The notes beneath the pieces were generated by a model. That model saw only the letters and a program-made list of their open reading frames with translations, made no database searches and was not told where the DNA came from. Positions 47,253-58,005 of a stretch of DNA of 64,000 nt are shown piece after piece. Each line of letters begins with the position of its first letter. Position 1 is the first letter of the stretch. The stretch covers positions 91,736,535-91,800,534 of the forward strand of contig CM058235.1 of the NCBI GenBank assembly GCA_030180135.1, read 5' to 3'. Origin of the DNA: Orychophragmus violaceus. Lineage: Eukaryota; Streptophyta; Magnoliopsida; Brassicales; Brassicaceae. Position numbers and translations under genes: made by a program.

Positions 47253-48338
47253 TTAGGGTTCCATTGAATCTGTAGCATGTTGATTAGATTAGTTGAATCT
47301 GAATCTCTGTATAGTTGATACAAGCATGCTAAAATTCGTTTTCATGAAAATCTAGTTTTAGGTTTCTGACTTGAAAAAACGATTAGGGTTTATCGCCCTG
47401 TGTCGATCGACACCAATCCAGTATCGGTCGACACAGAAGGATAACCCGAATAAAACTTGTTTCGCCTAGTGTCGATCGACACAAGAGTTGTGTCGGTCGA
47501 CACAAACCTCGCGAGATTGATGAATCGGTTCAATTGGATTGGACCGGTTATCGAGCTTGTTAATAATGGTTGAACACTGTGAATGGTTTAATTGCGATTG
47601 GTTTGATCAGATTGGTATCGACCGATGCTAATGTAGCATCGATCGACACTGACCGGTATTTAAAAACCGGATCAATTGGATTGATCGGTTATCGCGGATT
47701 GCTTTTGGTTATTCTGCATCGATCGACACTATAGTAGTGTCAGTCGACACCAGATTCGATGGTTTAGGTTATGGAACCTGAAACCACAGAACCAAACCAA
47801 GATAAGTCATTTAATTAGAAGAATTAAAACATAATAAAACTGAACGTTTTAAAGGTTCCGTTCCTCAACTAAATATCAAGTATATTTAGATGTCTTTCCA
47901 ATCTTGTCAACTGTCAAGACTTGTTTCATTGTGCGATAGACTTGCAGTGCAAGATGTCCACAATTACATGAGTAAGACAGGAAGTAATCGTGTTGATGGA
48001 CTTGCAGTGCAAGACATCAACAATTACATGACTTAAGAGATTGGTTTACTTGACTGGGCCATCAAAATCGTTTTTGGCTCAGAGACATCAGGTGGATTGG
48101 ACATGAGATGTCAATTCACAACCAAGAGTTATATTGGATATAACTAGCAAAGAGTTGCTTACCTAGATAGCTAAAATTTGGGTGATAGCCAGTGGCTCAC
48201 TCAAGTTTAGTGAAGTAAGGGTCTTGGATCATTATATTCATCTGAGGAAACATTGTTTGAATATAATGCGAGTTTTCTTAATAGTTAAGACTTCTCATTT
48301 CTTGAACATCATAACTAAACCTCCCTTGTTTTTCAGCT
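47253..48338 (+). other. Copia-E leader with four palindrome pairs
   Basis: Non-coding leader. Pairs at 47400/47421, 47469/47490, 47615/47636 and 47716/47737, all exactly 21 bp apart although the 14-mers vary (GTATCGACCGATGC, GTGTCAGTCGACAC and others). Further on, ACTTGCAGTGCAAGA motifs recur at about 47950 and 48001. Corresponds in position to the clusters in the Copia-B and Copia-D leaders. Confidence 0.8.
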
Positions 48339-49217
48339 ATGTCTAGCACAAACCATCGTAACAATTTCTCCCTGCGATCCGTCCTTGAGAAGGACAAGTT
48401 AAATGGATCCAACTTTCTTGAATGGTATCAGAACTTGAGAATTGTTCTCAAGCAGGAGAAAAAGGACTATGTCCTTGAGAAAGTTCTCCCCAAGAAGTAC
48501 CGAGCCAATGCCTGGCATTCAGATAAGGATGCTTGGGATAAGAATTCTAATGATGCGGTGGATGTGAGTTGTCTCATGTTGGCTACCATGAACTCGGAAT
48601 TGCAGAAGCAGTATGAGTACGTGGAGTCGCCAAAAGAGATGATCACTGGCCTGAAAAGTATGTTTCAGGAGCAGGCACGAACTCAGAGATACCAGACGGT
48701 AAGATCTCTGATTGAGTGCAAGCTACCAAAGGGCGAACCAGTTAGTCCTCATGTCATTAAGATGATGAGTTATATTGATAACCTGGGGAAACTGGACTGT
48801 CCCATTAGCCAAGAGTTGGCTACTGACATCATTCTGCAGTCACTGCCGTCAAGCTATGATCAATTTGTTATGAACTATAACATGAACAACTTGACAAAGA
48901 CGTTGACTGAATTGCATGGGATGCTTAAGACTGCTGAACCTAACATCAAGAAGGACACCCCAGATGTGCTTATGGTACAAAAGGGTAAAAGGTTTAAGAA
49001 ACTTGGTAAGAACAAAGGTGATGGCAAGACGAGCTCGATTGTGAATCCAAGCGAGTCTGGCCATGCTCCTAAGGTTAAAACCAGTCCTTCTGAAGATGTT
49101 AAGTGCCGTTATTGTAATGGTTATGGGCATTTGAAAAGAAACTGCAATAAATTCTTGGAAGATTACGAGAAGCTGAAGAAGACGTACGAGACTTCTTCTT
49201 CAGGTATTATGTTATAG
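48339..49217 (+). CDS. Copia-E gag
   Basis: 292 codons from MSSTNHRNNFSLRSVLEKDK. UBN2 capsid (KLNGSNFLEWYQNLRIVLKQ; SPHVIKMMSYIDNLGKLDCP), basic linker, CCHC knuckle CRYCNGYGHLKRNC near residue 257, ending just before the protease. It is homologous to the Copia-B/-D gag, but clearly a separate lineage. Open and plausibly translatable, though the rest of the element is not. Confidence 0.88.
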   Translation: MSSTNHRNNFSLRSVLEKDKLNGSNFLEWYQNLRIVLKQEKKDYVLEKVLPKKYRANAWHSDKDAWDKNSNDAVDVSCLMLATMNSELQKQYEYVESPKEMITGLKSMFQEQARTQRYQTVRSLIECKLPKGEPVSPHVIKMMSYIDNLGKLDCPISQELATDIILQSLPSSYDQFVMNYNMNNLTKTLTELHGMLKTAEPNIKKDTPDVLMVQKGKRFKKLGKNKGDGKTSSIVNPSESGHAPKVKTSPSEDVKCRYCNGYGHLKRNCNKFLEDYEKLKKTYETSSSGIML

Positions 49218-49807
49218 AAGTCAATGTTACTTCTTATAGTCCTACTTATTGGGTATTTGATACCAGCTGTGGTACTCATATTTTGTGAAAATGTGCAGGG
49301 CCTGAGCAAAAGTAGGACTATGGAGAAAGGACAAGTGGATCTATGCGTGGGAAATGGAGCAAGAGTTGCTGCATTAGCTGTAGGAATGATGTCATTTGTT
49401 TTCTTTCATGGCATGTTTTGAACTTAAAACTGCTACTATGTACCTGCTATGAGCAGAAAGATTATTTCTATTCCTTGTTTGGATATGGAAGGATATCAGT
49501 TTTAAAATTAAGAATAAGTGTTATTCATTTAATTACAATGGTATATTTTATAGTAGCAATCCATTAGAGAATGGACTTTATGTTCTAAACCAAATCATGC
49601 CTGACTATAACATTAGTACCTAGAGATTCTAGTCAAATGATATGAATCAAAACCTTTTCTCTGGCATTGTCGTTTTGGACCACATAAATAAGAAACAGAT
49701 TCAGAAGCTCCATAGTGATGGGCTTTTGGGCTCATCTGATTATGAATCATAATGAGTAAAGTGAATCTTGTTTATTGGGTAAAATGTCGAAGGCTCCTTT
49801 CAACAAA

Positions 49808-49864
49808 GGTAGTATCGATCGACACAAACGATGCGTCGGTCGATACAGGTTGCGAACGAACAAA
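49808..49864. repeat. 57-bp palindrome cassette inserted in integrase coding sequence
   Basis: Copia-C reads TTTCAACAAACCGAATGAAAG (minus strand near 45670) across this point. Copia-E instead has AACAAA, then a segment with GTATCGATCGACAC (49812) and GCGTCGGTCGATAC (49833) in 21-bp register and TTGCGAACG, then AACAAA again before ATGAAAG. The extra DNA is 57 bp counting one AACAAA, a multiple of three, and is flanked by that 6-bp direct repeat. Confidence 0.75.
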
Positions 49865-50689
49865 ATGAAAGGGCCAAAGGCTTATTGGGCTTTATACATA
49901 CGGATGTATATGGGCCGATGAGCACAAGTGCTAGAGGAAAATTTCAGTACTTCATTACCTTTACTGATATTTTCAGAAGGTACGGTTATGCCTTATTTAT
50001 AAGGCATAAGTCAGAATCTTTGAAAAGTTCAAAGAGTTCCAAAATGAAGTACATAATCAATTTGGCAAAGGTATTAAACCTCTACGATGAGATCATGAAG
50101 GTGAATACTTAGGTCAAGAATTTAGTGATCATCTGAGAGATTGTGAAAGTGTTTCACAATTCACTCCTCCTGAATCGGACTTTATTGGATATGGTTCGAT
50201 CAATGATGAGTCATTTAGATCTTCCATTATCCTTCTAAGAATACGCTCTAGAAACGTTTGCGTTTACACTAAATAGGTTTCCATCAAAATCAGTTACAGA
50301 GATACCACATGAGATGTGGAATGGAAATGTTTCTGATTTATCCATCATGGAGATTTGGAGTTGTGAGACTTATATAAAACGTTTAATCTCTGATAAGCTC
50401 ACACCCAAATCCGATAAGTGCTACTTCATTGGTTGTCCTAACAAAACCAAGGCATGTTACTTTTACAACCAGTCCGAGAACAAATTGTTTGTTGCTCGGA
50501 ACTATGTTTTCTTGAGAAAGACTTTCTTTCCAAGAAGAACAGTGGGAGTAAAAGTACAACTCGAAGAAATTCGAAAATCACAGGAGACTGCTCAACCTGA
50601 TGAGGAAGAGAAGCAGTTGGATCTACAAAGAGTTGTAGAACCTACAACTGTGGTGCCTAAGGTTTGCAAGGATCTGGTGAATGTATATT

Positions 50690-50875
50690 CTATAAACATT
50701 CAAATGCGAGTTTCTGAAGAAGTGTCGATCGACGCAAAAGTTGTATCGATCGACACAGATCGCGAACCAAAATATTTTGGTTTATGACTTAATTAACTAC
50801 GGTCTAAGCCTTGGTTGATTAGGTCATGGTAAAAGTCTATATATGAGATATACCTTTACACAAACTGAAGCTCGC
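50690..50875. other. Promoter-like segment with palindrome pair in IN-RT linker
   Basis: Relative to Copia-C (minus strand around 37690), Copia-E has roughly 190 extra bases between the integrase tail and the text that becomes RT. They contain GTGTCGATCGACGC/GTATCGATCGACAC (50722/50743), TCGCGAACC, then a GGTTGATTAGGTCATGG...CTATATATGAGATATA stretch that resembles the order of elements in the Copia-E LTR U3 (pair, TCGCGG, GGTTTAA, TATATAAGATATAT). It may be an LTR fragment or a second copy of the module with its TATA region. Confidence 0.55.
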
Positions 50876-51910
50876 AGATCCGAAAGGATCCGTCATGAAT
50901 CCGAGAAATTTGGATTTCTCGTAACCAATTGCCGTGATCTACTGATCATTGAAAGTGACGGGCCTGCAAATTTTGAAGGAGCAATGATGGGCCTTGACTC
51001 CGAAAGTGGCTGAAAGCCGCTGAATCCGAAATGGGATCCATGTCACAGAACCAAGTATGACTTGGGTTGATTTACCCGATGGTGTAGAAACCATTGTGAG
51101 TAAATGAATTTTCAAGAAGAAAAGTTGACATGGATGGTTGTATTCAGATGTACAAAGCTAGGTTGGTGGAAAAAGGTTTCAAGTAAATTCATGGTATTGA
51201 CTGTGAAGAAACCTAATCCCAGACACCATGCTTATGTCCATCCAGATTCTCCTAGCAACCGCCACTCATAATAGTTATGAGATTTGACAGATGGATGTGA
51301 AAACAATTTTCCTTAATGGAATTCTGATGTGTACCTGACACAACCTGAAGTTTTCATTGATCCTAATGAAGCTAGGAAGATATGCAAGCTTCATCGATCC
51401 ATTTATGGATTAAAGCAAGCATCTCGGAGTTGGAATCTTCGTTTTGATAAAGTAGTCAAAAGGTTTGACTTTATCAGAAACAAAGAGGAACAGTGTGTTT
51501 ACAAGAAGACTAGTGGGAGCGCAGTTTCATTTCTAATATTGTATGTTGATAACATACTACTTCTCGGAAATGAAGTTCCATCGTTTCAGTCTGTTAAGAC
51601 TTGACTCGAAAGTTGTTTTTCGATAAAATTATGGGAGAAACCATGTACATTCTTGGAATAAGAATCTATGGAGATAGATTAGACAAGCTAATTGGATTGT
51701 GCCAAGATACTTATGGTGATAAGGTCTTACACAGGTCCAGTATGCATGATTCCAAGAAGGGCTTTGTGCAAATGACTCTTGGTATTACTCTTAGCAAGAC
51801 GCAGTGTCTTTTGACACATGCTGAGCAAGGGCGAATGAGGGTCAGGCTACTGCTAAAGGCATTAGATGTCTCAAGATGTGATCTTAATTTTAGTGGGAGT
51901 CGTTGTTATT

Positions 51911-52510
51911 GATTTTAGTTATGATATGATGTTCGTATAAACATAATTTGATTATGTTATTGAAATCTGACATCTGTATTATTTAATAATGGTTATTAAA
52001 TAATAGTCCCAAAGTAATTTATGACATTTTATAGGTCATCAAGTATGTGACTTGATCATGAAACCCTATAGATAATAAATGACATAAATTATGTTGGTCC
52101 CTGGTCGAGGTTGTTATAGTGGGACATTAACTACCGCGTGAGACTAGTATGTGAGGTGACTGATGACTAAGTTTCATGGAGTCATTAATAAGAGTATTAA
52201 AGTAAATCACATAGATATGTGTTGGAGAACACAGGATCGGACATGACCCACTGATGAGAACTCTACAAGATAGTTATATAAGTGTCATGAGAGTTTTCAT
52301 TACGACTAAAGAGTATAGTCCTTAGACCTGAGTTCATCATGTTTTTCTTACATGTGAATTGGTACGCTTTAACCTTGTCAAACGTCAGCCGTAACTGGTG
52401 ACTATAAAGGCATTGATTGGGCGTATCATGAAGCGTGTGAAGAAACAGGGATGGAACAAGATGGGATTTGTCTCTCCTATATAACAGGAGATAAATATCT
52501 CGGGGCCCAT
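51911..52510 (+). other. Copia-E 3' UTR, truncated before the LTR
   Basis: Non-coding; matches the inverse of the Copia-C 3' UTR up to the block near GAGATAAATATCTCGGGGCC. There it jumps directly to the 3' LTR, omitting the final ~200 bp and the polypurine tract present in Copia-C. Confidence 0.65.
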
Positions 52511-53234
52511 TGTTGGGAATGTCCTGAAATCTATTGTACTTGCTCTTGAGTAAAAGTCGTACTGTCGAGATGAGACAATCATATGACACTGGGAAGTCGT
52601 AATGCTTTGCTAGAAGCTACTTATGATCAATGAGTTGAGAACTCATTGCTAGTGTTATATGATCCTACAGGGTCACACACCTAATCAAACTGGACGTAGT
52701 ATATGAGGTTGATCATTAATGTAATGATCGGGTGAATGCATATTTGATATGCATTCAATACAAAGTTTCTGGACAGTGTCGATCGACACAATAAGTGTGT
52801 CGGTCGACACAGATCGACAGTGTCAATCGACACAAAGAGTATGTCGGTCGACACGACTCGCGGATTACCAGATTAATTCGGTTTAATCGTTGGTCAATTC
52901 CGTTTTGGTTTAAGTCGACATATATAAGATATATGGTCGACCTAAACTCGATCTTAACCTAATTTACAGCCACCTGAAAAGAAACAGAAACCTCTTGAGA
53001 GATCTGATCTCCAAAGGCACTAGCATCCCTTCTGTTCAGTTTGTGTGCGTGTGGATACCAGGAGAGGCGCAGCATTTGAGGCGCTCTAGATCTCGATGAT
53101 CTGCAAATCTTCCGCTGCTTAATCACCAGGTAATTCTGAGATCCCAATGATTTAATTACATGAACCCTAGATCCCAGGCTTGGAATCAGACTAGGGTTGC
53201 CTAATCGGATTAGGAACTGCTAGAAATTCCTTCA
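52511..53234 (+). repeat. Copia-E 3' LTR
   Basis: 724 bp partner of 46515-47238. A handful of substitutions (for example around 53055-53100) mean it is somewhat older than Copia-B and Copia-D. Confidence 0.95.
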
Positions 53235-53323
53235 TTGCCTTCTTGAGATTCGGCTCTGATGTCTTCAGCATGCCGTGCAACTCAGTCAATGTCTTAGTCA
53301 TGTTTTGCATGTTGAAAATCGAT
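53235..53323 (-). pseudogene. Copia-C gag remnant
   Basis: Reads NMTKTLTELHGMLKTSEPNL on the minus strand and joins across Copia-E to the frame at 46514. Everything upstream (most of gag, leader, PBS, first 475 bp of the LTR) is deleted. The join to LTR sequence at 53324 lies in GATGATCATATAAT. Confidence 0.8.
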
Positions 53324-53479
53324 GATCATATAATACTAGCAGTAAGTCTACAACTTACAGATTGCAAGAGGCTTCTAGCAAAACATTGCAACCGCCCAGT
53401 ATTATACGAATGTCTGATCTCGACACACAACTATCATCAGGAGTGAGTACAAGTGTGATTTCAGGACACTATCCCAACA
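53324..53479 (-). repeat. Truncated Copia-C 5' LTR (156 bp)
   Basis: Appears identical to 35033-35188 and ends in CCCAACA next to the CTATG duplication. Confidence 0.92.
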
Positions 53480-54241
53480 CTATGACTATTAGAAAACCCA
53501 ACACGGATCAGCCTACTAAGGACACACATATCACTTCAGGTATAAGAGGATCCATTACTGACTTCGCACTTAACTTGACTTAACTTTTCTCACCTTGGGG
53601 CTTGGTATACTTTGAATCGGATTCCTCTGATAGTTCTGGCACAGCCTGTAAACCTGTCTGATTTTGGTTCCATGCTCCCCTTCCTTGAAAGTAAAGAAAA
53701 AGATATAAACTGAGGATAAGCTAGTAGCTTCGAAATGATCGTGGGAGTGGTAGAGACCCCTATTAGCTCCTGTGAATCCATGGAAACATGTCCAAATTAA
53801 GACCCCGAATAAAAAGGGAAGAGCACTGATAGAAAAAAGAAAATGATACCCAGTGGAGAAAAATCAGTTGCTAAGGAAGGAAAAGGAGAAGAAAGGGACC
53901 ATACACAACAATATGGTGGTCAGGTGCTAACAAAGTAAGAGTCCATGTGTTCTTTGATCGATACTCCCTTAGTGAGACCGCACTTAATTGATTATAGAAG
54001 TCAGTGTGGTGAATTTGGATGCTCTGGATGTGATTATGGAGTTTACTCAGGATAGTTGCTAAGTATGGGGGAAGTATATGTTGGTCTTGATGTTTGCAGG
54101 TTCATTTTCATGTGGCTTACTAAGGGGAATCTGAGTGTGGTGCTTCAACGACGAAACGAGTTTCTGAAGTTTTCAAACTTCTTCTCCTGATCTTGGTTTT
54201 ATGTTTGCTTGAGGGCAAGCAAAAGCTAAGTGTGGGGGAGT
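53480..54241 (+). other. Gypsy-2 post-protease region, right part, with polypurine tract
   Basis: Continuation of 34557 without coding content that I can recognise. It ends in GCTAAGTGTGGGGGAGT (54225-54241), the polypurine tract priming plus-strand synthesis of the 3' LTR. Confidence 0.75.
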
Positions 54242-55401
54242 TGATATATCATGGTTTTTAGGACTTTCGACCATGGTATATGTCTTTGTTATCGAGTCTT
54301 TTGTCGTGTTTGAAGTCTTTTTATGTGTGTTTACAGGTCTAGGCACGTTTGGAGTGCATTTGGACATTATGGCGCATTCTGGAGCATTTTGGAGCGTTGA
54401 GCTAAGAAGAAGAAGTCACTGCCGATATCAGACATTTGTGTCGATCGACACATCGTGTGCATCGGTCGACACAAGATTGTGACAGACGTATCTCGCACGT
54501 TTAATGAAGATTCATGGAATTTGCACTTTGGCTTAGAAGTTTCTCATAATTACAAAGAAGCCCCAGACGAGTTTAGATCATTATATTAGGGTTTTTAGCC
54601 ACTTGTTTATGGAGGCATTATTGAAGATTAAGAGAGGAGGGGCTGATATTATACTCGAGAGAGAAGAGATTTCGAACCCCAATTTCTTATTCTATTTTAT
54701 ACTATTTGGTTTTCTATTCATCATGTCTATTGTTATGATTGCCATGTCTGAGTAGTTTACCAGTTAGGTTTAGGGATTCTCACAGGGGATTTCATGGTAT
54801 TATAGGTTGATCAATCTGTAGGGATTCATTTCTTTCTAGCTCTTCATATAGGGTTGTTCTTAATGCTTAATCTGGATTAGCTACCCATATTATTGTTGTT
54901 AGGTTGATTTCTGCAACGACAGTTGATTAATTAACTAGAAAGAACTTAGATGAGCAATTTGACTATCTGCAAAGAAATTTGATTTTGGAGAATTGTGAAC
55001 AAAATAACTTGAGATTAATGCTTGTTTAGAACTCTAGGATTGGCAACGAAAGTTGGCTTGTTAGGTTGTTAGATATAGATAATATTCGCAACGAAAGTTG
55101 GTCTGTTATAATTCTGTAATTCTAGTTCTAGAACTGTTCTTAATTTGATCCCGATTGATTAGTTAGCCTACATTCCTGATTTCCTGAAAACTCCCTTGAC
55201 CTGACGCTTTGCCTTCTGATTTACAACCGCTTATTTACTTTCTGTTTTGATTTACTACTTTCTGTTATGCATCGCCTAGCTTAACCTGAATTTCTATAAT
55301 CCGTAAGATTCTTGAGTCTCTGTGGATTCGACCCCTATATACTACTAGCACTTCTGTGCACTTGCAGTGTAAACTCTAGGGATTAAAGTCTGAGCATATC
55401 A
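54242..55401 (+). repeat. Gypsy-2 3' LTR
   Basis: 1160 bp versus 1167 bp for the 5' LTR, differing by scattered substitutions and small indels. Palindrome pair at 54438/54459. Confidence 0.93.
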
Positions 55402-55438
55402 AAATGTTTACCAAAAATTTTTTTTGTTCAATATCAAT

Positions 55439-55665
55439 ATGGCTCTGTCAATGGTGAAACTGGTGGATTTGAAGACAAAAAAATGGCAGTCGAAGCTCCG
55501 AGATAATAAGAGGCAGGTTTTATCAATTTTGGGCAGAGTTTTGATTTGTCGTAAGAAATAAAAAAAGCCCTAGATGTAGCGAGGCCACGCTTGCTGTCGA
55601 AGAAAGCAGAGAAACCCTATTGAGATACCGGCAGATCTATTAGAAGAGATTCTTCATCGTCTCCC
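55439..55665 (+). pseudogene. F-box gene fragment (copy 1), 5' end only
   Basis: From ATG 55439 it matches the first ~235 bp of the F-box gene at 61091 (MALSMVKLVDL, KWQSKL, ILGRVLIC, IPADLLEEILHRLP). It has a premature stop near 55558, an extra stretch around 55585 and ends abruptly at 55665 inside the F-box, where unrelated sequence starts. Its upstream region was separated by Gypsy-2 and now lies at 21020-21395. Confidence 0.92.
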
Positions 55666-56610
55666 ATCTGGAACTGGGAAGATGTGTTTTAAGATGTTCG
55701 CAACTCTTATACCCATCTGCCAAAATAACATGTTTTACATTACAAATGGTGAGGAAATCCTTTTTCTTGGAGAGACACAAGATGATGAGGACATCAGATC
55801 ATCCAAACCCGGTCCGGATGAGTGGTACGTACCAACCTCGACCATGAGGCTGATCAAGCGGTTCTCTACCACGTGGAACGTACCTGAGGAGGTTCATGAG
55901 GCCAAGACATGTTCGACAAGGCCAAATGACATGGGACTGAGGATTCATCAGCCAACAACATGTTTTAGGAGTAATGATCGTTCCAGAACCCAACTGGAAC
56001 GATTCCATTTGAAGATGGTCGACAACCGTCCACCCGGAGCCTTAGCCGAATCCTGCAAGATGACCATAGGAGAATGGGTTCGAACCAATCATACCAGACT
56101 TGATATCCATTAGAAAGTATGCTATTTGGAAGAGTTTGGTCAGATGGAATTAGCCTTGGTTCGAGCTAATCTTGGAGTATGTCTAGAAGCTGTCCATTTA
56201 GACACATCCGCCGATATAGGTGCATTCAAGAGAGGATTTCGATTGTACTATGAGGATTCAAGCTGAAATTCAACCTGTTATGGAAACCTGACTCATCGAG
56301 GAATCTTCAAGAAGTGGAATCACATCAATACCATTTGCTATGAAGAAGTTATGGTCGTTTCTGACAGGTGATTTTCAGAGAACCCGCTAAAGACCGACTC
56401 ACACATTTTGGAGTGCTCAGAACGAACCAGGATGAATCAAGGAGTAAAGGAACTTGGAACGGATTCTTGATCCATCAGGGAATGCATGAGAGTTGGAATA
56501 ACACTAGTACCAGCTCGGACAAAGAAGATGTGCAAGATCAAACCCGAAGGTTGCTGGACCTGCCTCATTTGGAAGCTCACGGATTTAGTGAACTCCAGAA
56601 CTATGTTTAG
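55666..56610 (+). other. Unassigned segment between F-box fragment and Gypsy-3
   Basis: About 0.95 kb with less AT bias than its surroundings. One open frame at 55682-56113 (143 codons, containing GPDEWYVPTSTMRLIKRFST and MTIGEWVRTNHTRLDIH) matches nothing that I recognise. The rest has frequent stops. It has no counterpart in copy 2 of the duplication. It could be the internal region of another retroelement or a captured gene piece. Confidence 0.4.
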
Positions 56611-57787
56611 TGATATATCATGGTTTTTAGGTGTTTTGACCCATGATATATGTACATAAACGAGTCTTTTATAGTGTCTTTCGAGTCCTTTCAGGTACTT
56701 TATAAGTTTCACCACAATTGGAGTTTACTTGGACATTATGGCGCATTCTGGAGCATTTTGGGACATTCGCCCGAGAGGAAGAAGTCACTTCCGATATCAG
56801 ATGTTGGTGTCGATCGACACCACTTAGGTGTCGGTCGACACGGTTCTCGAATCAGAAGATTTGGCCGGTTAATGAAGATTTGCAATCTAGCCCAGAAGTT
56901 TCTCATAATTACAAGAAAGCCCAAATCGTGTTTTAGCTTTTAATTAGGTTTTACAGCCACTGGAGAGGCGAAGTTTTATCTAAGTTTTATTCAGAGTTTT
57001 GCTCTAGAGAGATTAGGAAATTTGGGGCTGGTCTTGTACTCGAGAGAGACTTGATTTCGAATCCCTGTTCTTACTCTTTTGATTTATCTATGATATCTAT
57101 TTTGACTGTGTTTTCTGTTATGATTGCTATGTCTGAGTAGATCTCTTGTTAGGTTAGGGATTATCATTAGGGATCTGAAGGAATGGTAGAGTAATTGATT
57201 GATTAGGATTTATCATCTAGTTCTTCATCTAAATCGTTCTTAACGCTTAATCTGAAATGGCCACTTAGATTATTGATACTAGGTTGATTTACACAACGAG
57301 AGTTGGTTAATTAACTAGAAAGGATTTAGGTGAGCAACTTATCTATTCGCATAGAGATTTGGTTTAGAGAAGTTGTGAACAAACGAACTTGGAATTAACA
57401 CATGTCTAGAACTCTAGAATTCGCAACGAGAGTTGGCTTGCTAGGTTGTTAGACATAGATAATTATCGCAGCGAGAGCTGGTTAGTTTTACTTATTTGAT
57501 TCTAGTTCAAGAACGCCAATAGATTGAATCCTGACTGTTTGTTAATCTGATTTCCTGATACCCTGAGAACTTCCCGAAACCTGACGCCTTCGTTAATTGC
57601 TTTATCACCTTCACCTCACTTGTTTACTTGCTTTCTTGTTTACTGTTTTACAATCTGATTCGCTTAGCTTAATTCGACTACTCATAATCTATCGTGTGAC
57701 TGTGGTCCTTGTGGATTCGATACCCTAAATACTACAATAGCATAACTGTGTACTTGCAGTAGAATAGGGATAATTCTTGACCAATCA
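56611..57787 (+). repeat. Gypsy-3 5' LTR
   Basis: 1177 bp, TGATATATCA...GACCAATCA. It carries the palindrome pair GTGTCGATCGACAC/GTGTCGGTCGACAC at 56807/56828 and GCAACGAGAGTTGG-type motifs downstream. Confidence 0.88.
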
Positions 57788-57793
57788 AGTTTT

Positions 57794-57810
57794 TGGCGCC
57801 GTTGTCGGGG
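57794..57810 (+). other. Gypsy-3 primer binding site, tRNA-Asp
   Basis: TGGCGCCGTTGTCGGGG: 16 of 17 bases complementary to tRNA-Asp. A palindrome pair follows at 57920/57941. Confidence 0.92.
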
Positions 57811-58005
57811 ACTCTTTGAGTTCGCCGATAGATTCAGTATTAGAATTTAGACTAAGCATTTTTCTTATTTTTCTAGTTTACTCACGTTCTTGTTTCTGTG
57901 GTGTTGCAGGAATCTCATAGTGTCGATCGACACCCTATAGGCATCGATCGACACCAGCCGCAACCAGTGATACCGAGAGCTTGAGCACTTAGCAGGTTTC
58001 TCCCT

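Larger units (their letters stand above)
49218..51910 (+). pseudogene. Copia-E pol relic
   Basis: Protease text with DTSCGTH in place of DTGCGAH after 49240. gag_pre-integrs remains (49560-49800). Integrase start at 49860-50112 (GLLGFIHTDVYGPMST, ALFIRHKSESLK). Integrase C-terminal domain 50314-50600 (KPKSDKCYFIG-like, SENKLFVARNYVF). RT halves 50880-51330 and 51329-51604 (YGLKQASRSWNLRFDK; YVDNILLLGN, where the usual DD is DN). Thumb at 51601-51780, then an internal deletion removes most of RNase H. Two palindrome pairs interrupt it (49812/49833 and 50722/50743). Confidence 0.85.
46515..53234 (+). mobile_element. Copia-E: plus-strand copia inserted in Copia-C gag
   Basis: LTRs 46515-47238 and 52511-53234 (724 bp each) with a perfect TTGCC duplication (46510-46514 and 53235-53239). 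Joining the Copia-C flanks restores a continuous Lys-Lys-Ala-Thr-Pro reading. Gag is intact; pol is broken at many points. The 3' UTR is truncated just before the 3' LTR, so the usual polypurine tract is missing. Unusually rich in 21-bp-register palindromes. Confidence 0.95.
34558..53479 (-). mobile_element. Copia-C: Ty1/copia element carrying two further insertions
   Basis: Perfect CTATG duplication (34553-34557 and 53480-53484). The left (3') LTR is complete at 34558-35188. The right (5') LTR survives only as its last 156 bp (53324-53479). Copia-D sits in its integrase and Copia-E in its gag. Without them the element is about 5.1 kb. Pol is mostly readable but has two frameshifts and an altered integrase residue. 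Confidence 0.93.
21396..55401 (+). mobile_element. Gypsy-2: Athila-like gag-protease-only element, with nested insertions
   Basis: LTRs at 21396-22562 and 54242-55401, flanked by AAACG (21391-21395) and AAATG (55402-55406). The uninterrupted duplicate at 61054-61068 reads TGTAAACGTTTACCA, which proves the boundaries. After removing Copia-B, the solo LTR and Copia-C the element is about 6.5 kb. It encodes gag and an Athila-type aspartic protease, then ends at about 33976 with no reverse transcriptase, RNase H or integrase. It is therefore non-autonomous by design or by an old deletion. The LTRs differ by a few indels and scattered substitutions, so it is older than Copia-B and Copia-D. Confidence 0.92.

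Noticed and set aside
34558..53479. Treating 34558-35188 and 53324-53479 as two unrelated solo LTRs
   Set aside because: The shared CTATG duplication and the rejoined gag-pol frame show they are the two ends of one element.
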